Position numbers and translations under genes: made by a program. DNA of 8,126 nt. It comes from Bacteroidota bacterium (GTDB lineage Bacteria > Bacteroidota > Bacteroidia > Bacteroidales > UBA10428). The stretch lies in NCBI GenBank assembly GCA_024640925.1, contig JAHEEB010000145.1, forward strand, positions 1-8,126, read 5' to 3'. This document shows, piece after piece, positions 6,426 through 8,126 of this stretch. Each line of letters starts with the position of its first letter. Within the stretch, counting starts at the first letter, position 1. Under the pieces are notes generated by a model. The model saw only the letters and a program-made list of their open reading frames with translations, was not told the DNA's origin and ran no database searches.

Positions 6426-8126
6426 CTATTTTCGTTTCGTTTTCTTATTTCTTTTACTCTGCGACCAGGCTTCTTCCTTCAGCGGTTTTACATATTTCTT
6501 TTCAGAAGCTCTTAGAACCGGAGGGAAAAGTTTTTCGACCAGATAAGGTTTTCCTATACGAACTAACCGTTCACTTATGTTTTTCCTGGTTTCACTTTTA
6601 TACCAAAAGAAATACATCTTTTGATTTAGTTTCTCTTCTTTTGTCCTTGCAGAATATATCTTTTCGAGAGTATATGGATGATATCCGGAGTAATATATCT
6701 CTGTGGCCATAGTCATTGGAGTGGGCGTAAAATCCTGTACTTGTTCAAGGTGGAAATCAAGTTCTTTTGTTTCTATAGCAAGCATGGCCATATCCTCCTC
6801 GGCACTGGCAGGATGACTGGAAATAAAATAGGGTATAATCTGCTGTTTCAGGCCAGCTTTTTTATTTATTTCTTCGAAGGTTTTCTTAAACTTTTTGAAA
6901 TAATTAAAAGAGGGCTTTCTCATTAAGTCTAACACATGCTTTACTGTATGTTCAGGGGCAACTTTTAAACGGCCCGAAACATGATTTTCAATCAGCTTTT
7001 TTGTGTACCTCCTGTGGCTTATTTTTTCTTCCTCCGAAGCATTATCGTTCAACAACATATCATACCTGATGCCACTACCTACAAAAGCTTTCTTAACTGT
7101 TGGTAATTGTTCAATGGCCATATAAATATCAAGCATGGCACTGTGATTTGTATCGAGATTTGAACAAACCGTTGGAAAAATACAGGACGACCTTTTGCAT
7201 CGTTCACAGGTTTGCAGGTTTTTTCCCCTCAGCTTATACATATTGGCACTTGGACCTCCCATGTCAGAGATATACCCTTTAAATCCCGGCATCTGTGTAA
7301 TTTGGGTGGCTTCCTTTAAAATCGATTGTTTCGAACGAGAAACAATGTATTTCCCCTGATGTGCAGAAATTGTGCAAAATGCACAACCCCCAAAACAGCC
7401 CCGGTGAATGTTAATTGAGAACTTAATCATTTCAAAGGCAGGAATTGTATCTTTACTGCTGTACCGCGGATGTGGAAGGCGCGTATAAGGTAAATCGTAA
7501 TATTTATCGAGTTCACCATCATTCATTGGTGCAGATGGCGGATTAATAACAATACGGGAACTTCCACACCTTTGAATGATTCGATTGGATTTCCATTTGT
7601 TTGATTCTTCTTCGATTATCTTAAAATTCGAAGCATAAACTTTTTTATTTTCGAGGCATTGTTCATGCGAGGCCAGCTCAACATCTCCCCAACCTTTAAC
7701 AGTTGGCAGGGAATCGCCATCGGATAATAAATAGGCTGTTTGCTGAATGGACCTTATGGAATGAAAAGGAACACCTTGTTTTAAAAGCTTTACTATTTCT
7801 GTCAACGGCTTTTCGCCCATACCATAAACGAGCAAATCAGCGCCACTGGTAATAAGTATACCCGGGAATAGTTTATCCTGCCAATAATCGTAGTGGGTTA
7901 CCCTTCTTAACGATGCTTCAATACCACCAATTATTATAGGAGTTTCCGGGAATAGCTCTTTTAAAATTTTAGAATAAGTAGTAACAGCGTAATCTGGCCT
8001 GTAGCCTGCTTTTCCACCCGGAGTATAAGCATCGTCTGAACGTAAACGCTTGTTAGCGGTATAGTGGTTCACCATTGAATCCATGCACCCTGCTGTTACG
8101 CCAAAAAACAATCTGGGTTTTCCAAG
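6426..8126 (-). CDS. ygiQ: YgiQ-family radical SAM protein (N-terminus cut by right window edge)
   Basis: The frame stays open to the edge (LGKPRLFFGVTAGCMDS at the border), so the TTG at 8111 is an internal Leu codon and not a start; roughly 70-90 N-terminal residues probably lie outside. The radical SAM cluster motif CFGGCAFC (Cx3Cx2C, 7397-7374) binds a 4Fe-4S cluster and S-adenosylmethionine. A second Cys group, CxxCx4Cx5C (7208-7164, in TCERCKRSSCIFPTVC), may bind another metal or cluster. Other family marks are RSDDAYTPGG, IIIGGIEASLRR.THYDYWQDK, DMGGPSANMY and KVAPEHT. The C-terminus ends in a Lys/Arg-rich tail (SKRNKKTKRK). The biochemical role of YgiQ proteins is, to my knowledge, unestablished, so no reaction is assigned. 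The small 65-codon gene follows on the same strand, possibly co-transcribed. Confidence 0.93.
   Translation of the reverse strand, partial: LGKPRLFFGVTAGCMDSMVNHYTANKRLRSDDAYTPGGKAGYRPDYAVTTYSKILKELFPETPIIIGGIEASLRRVTHYDYWQDKLFPGILITSGADLLVYGMGEKPLTEIVKLLKQGVPFHSIRSIQQTAYLLSDGDSLPTVKGWGDVELASHEQCLENKKVYASNFKIIEEESNKWKSNRIIQRCGSSRIVINPPSAPMNDGELDKYYDLPYTRLPHPRYSSKDTIPAFEMIKFSINIHRGCFGGCAFCTISAHQGKYIVSRSKQSILKEATQITQMPGFKGYISDMGGPSANMYKLRGKNLQTCERCKRSSCIFPTVCSNLDTNHSAMLDIYMAIEQLPTVKKAFVGSGIRYDMLLNDNASEEEKISHRRYTKKLIENHVSGRLKVAPEHTVKHVLDLMRKPSFNYFKKFKKTFEEINKKAGLKQQIIPYFISSHPASAEEDMAMLAIETKELDFHLEQVQDFTPTPMTMATEIYYSGYHPYTLEKIYSARTKEEKLNQKMYFFWYKSETRKNISERLVRIGKPYLVEKLFPPVLRASEKKYVKPLKEEAWSQSKRNKKTKRK

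Noticed and set aside
8109..8111. TTG at 8111 as the start of the radical SAM gene
   Set aside because: The frame is open to the window edge and encodes LGKPRL before it, which belongs to the conserved family sequence; the true start is outside.

Overview
The window looks like an AT-rich chromosomal segment of a member of the Bacteroidota, probably a Bacteroidales/Marinilabiliales-like lineage. The grounds are promoter elements of the TAnnTTTG type upstream of argR and carB, mostly A-rich leaders with few Shine-Dalgarno sequences, and protein sequences (ArgH N-terminus, CarB, YgiQ) that resemble Bacteroidota homologues as I remember them. There is no sign of a mobile element, CRISPR array, rRNA or tRNA, and no gene-free stretch longer than about 100 bp.

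Layout. On the minus strand, reading right to left from about 2240, lies an arginine module: argR (arginine repressor), argG (argininosuccinate synthase) and the beginning of argH (argininosuccinate lyase, cut by the left window edge). Each of the two intergenic gaps holds a hairpin that looks like a transcription terminator. Divergent from argR, on the plus strand, are carB (large subunit of carbamoyl-phosphate synthetase) and a NUDIX hydrolase whose start codon overlaps the carB stop by one base. The right third, on the minus strand again and convergent with the NUDIX gene, holds a YgiQ-family radical SAM protein (N-terminus beyond the right edge) followed by a 65-codon gene of unknown function.

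How the genes work together. CarB makes carbamoyl phosphate, the precursor of both citrulline (arginine) and pyrimidines. ArgG and ArgH perform the last two steps from citrulline to arginine, and ArgR senses arginine. The 101-bp argR-carB intergenic region contains a perfect 14-bp palindrome with the classic ARG-box core, plus a degenerate second copy exactly 21 bp away (centre to centre). The pair covers the argR -7 element and predicted start site, which points to argR autoregulation.

Most unusual points: (1) the tandem ARG boxes with enterobacterial spacing; (2) an ArgG of the animal ASS1 type rather than the type I associate with Bacteroides; (3) a CarB regulatory domain with Trp where E. 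coli has a phosphate-binding Lys, resembling animal CPS1; (4) terminator-like hairpins inside the apparent argR-argG-argH operon, with a possible alternative pairing before argH. I see no clearly new multi-gene system; most of the window is housekeeping metabolism.
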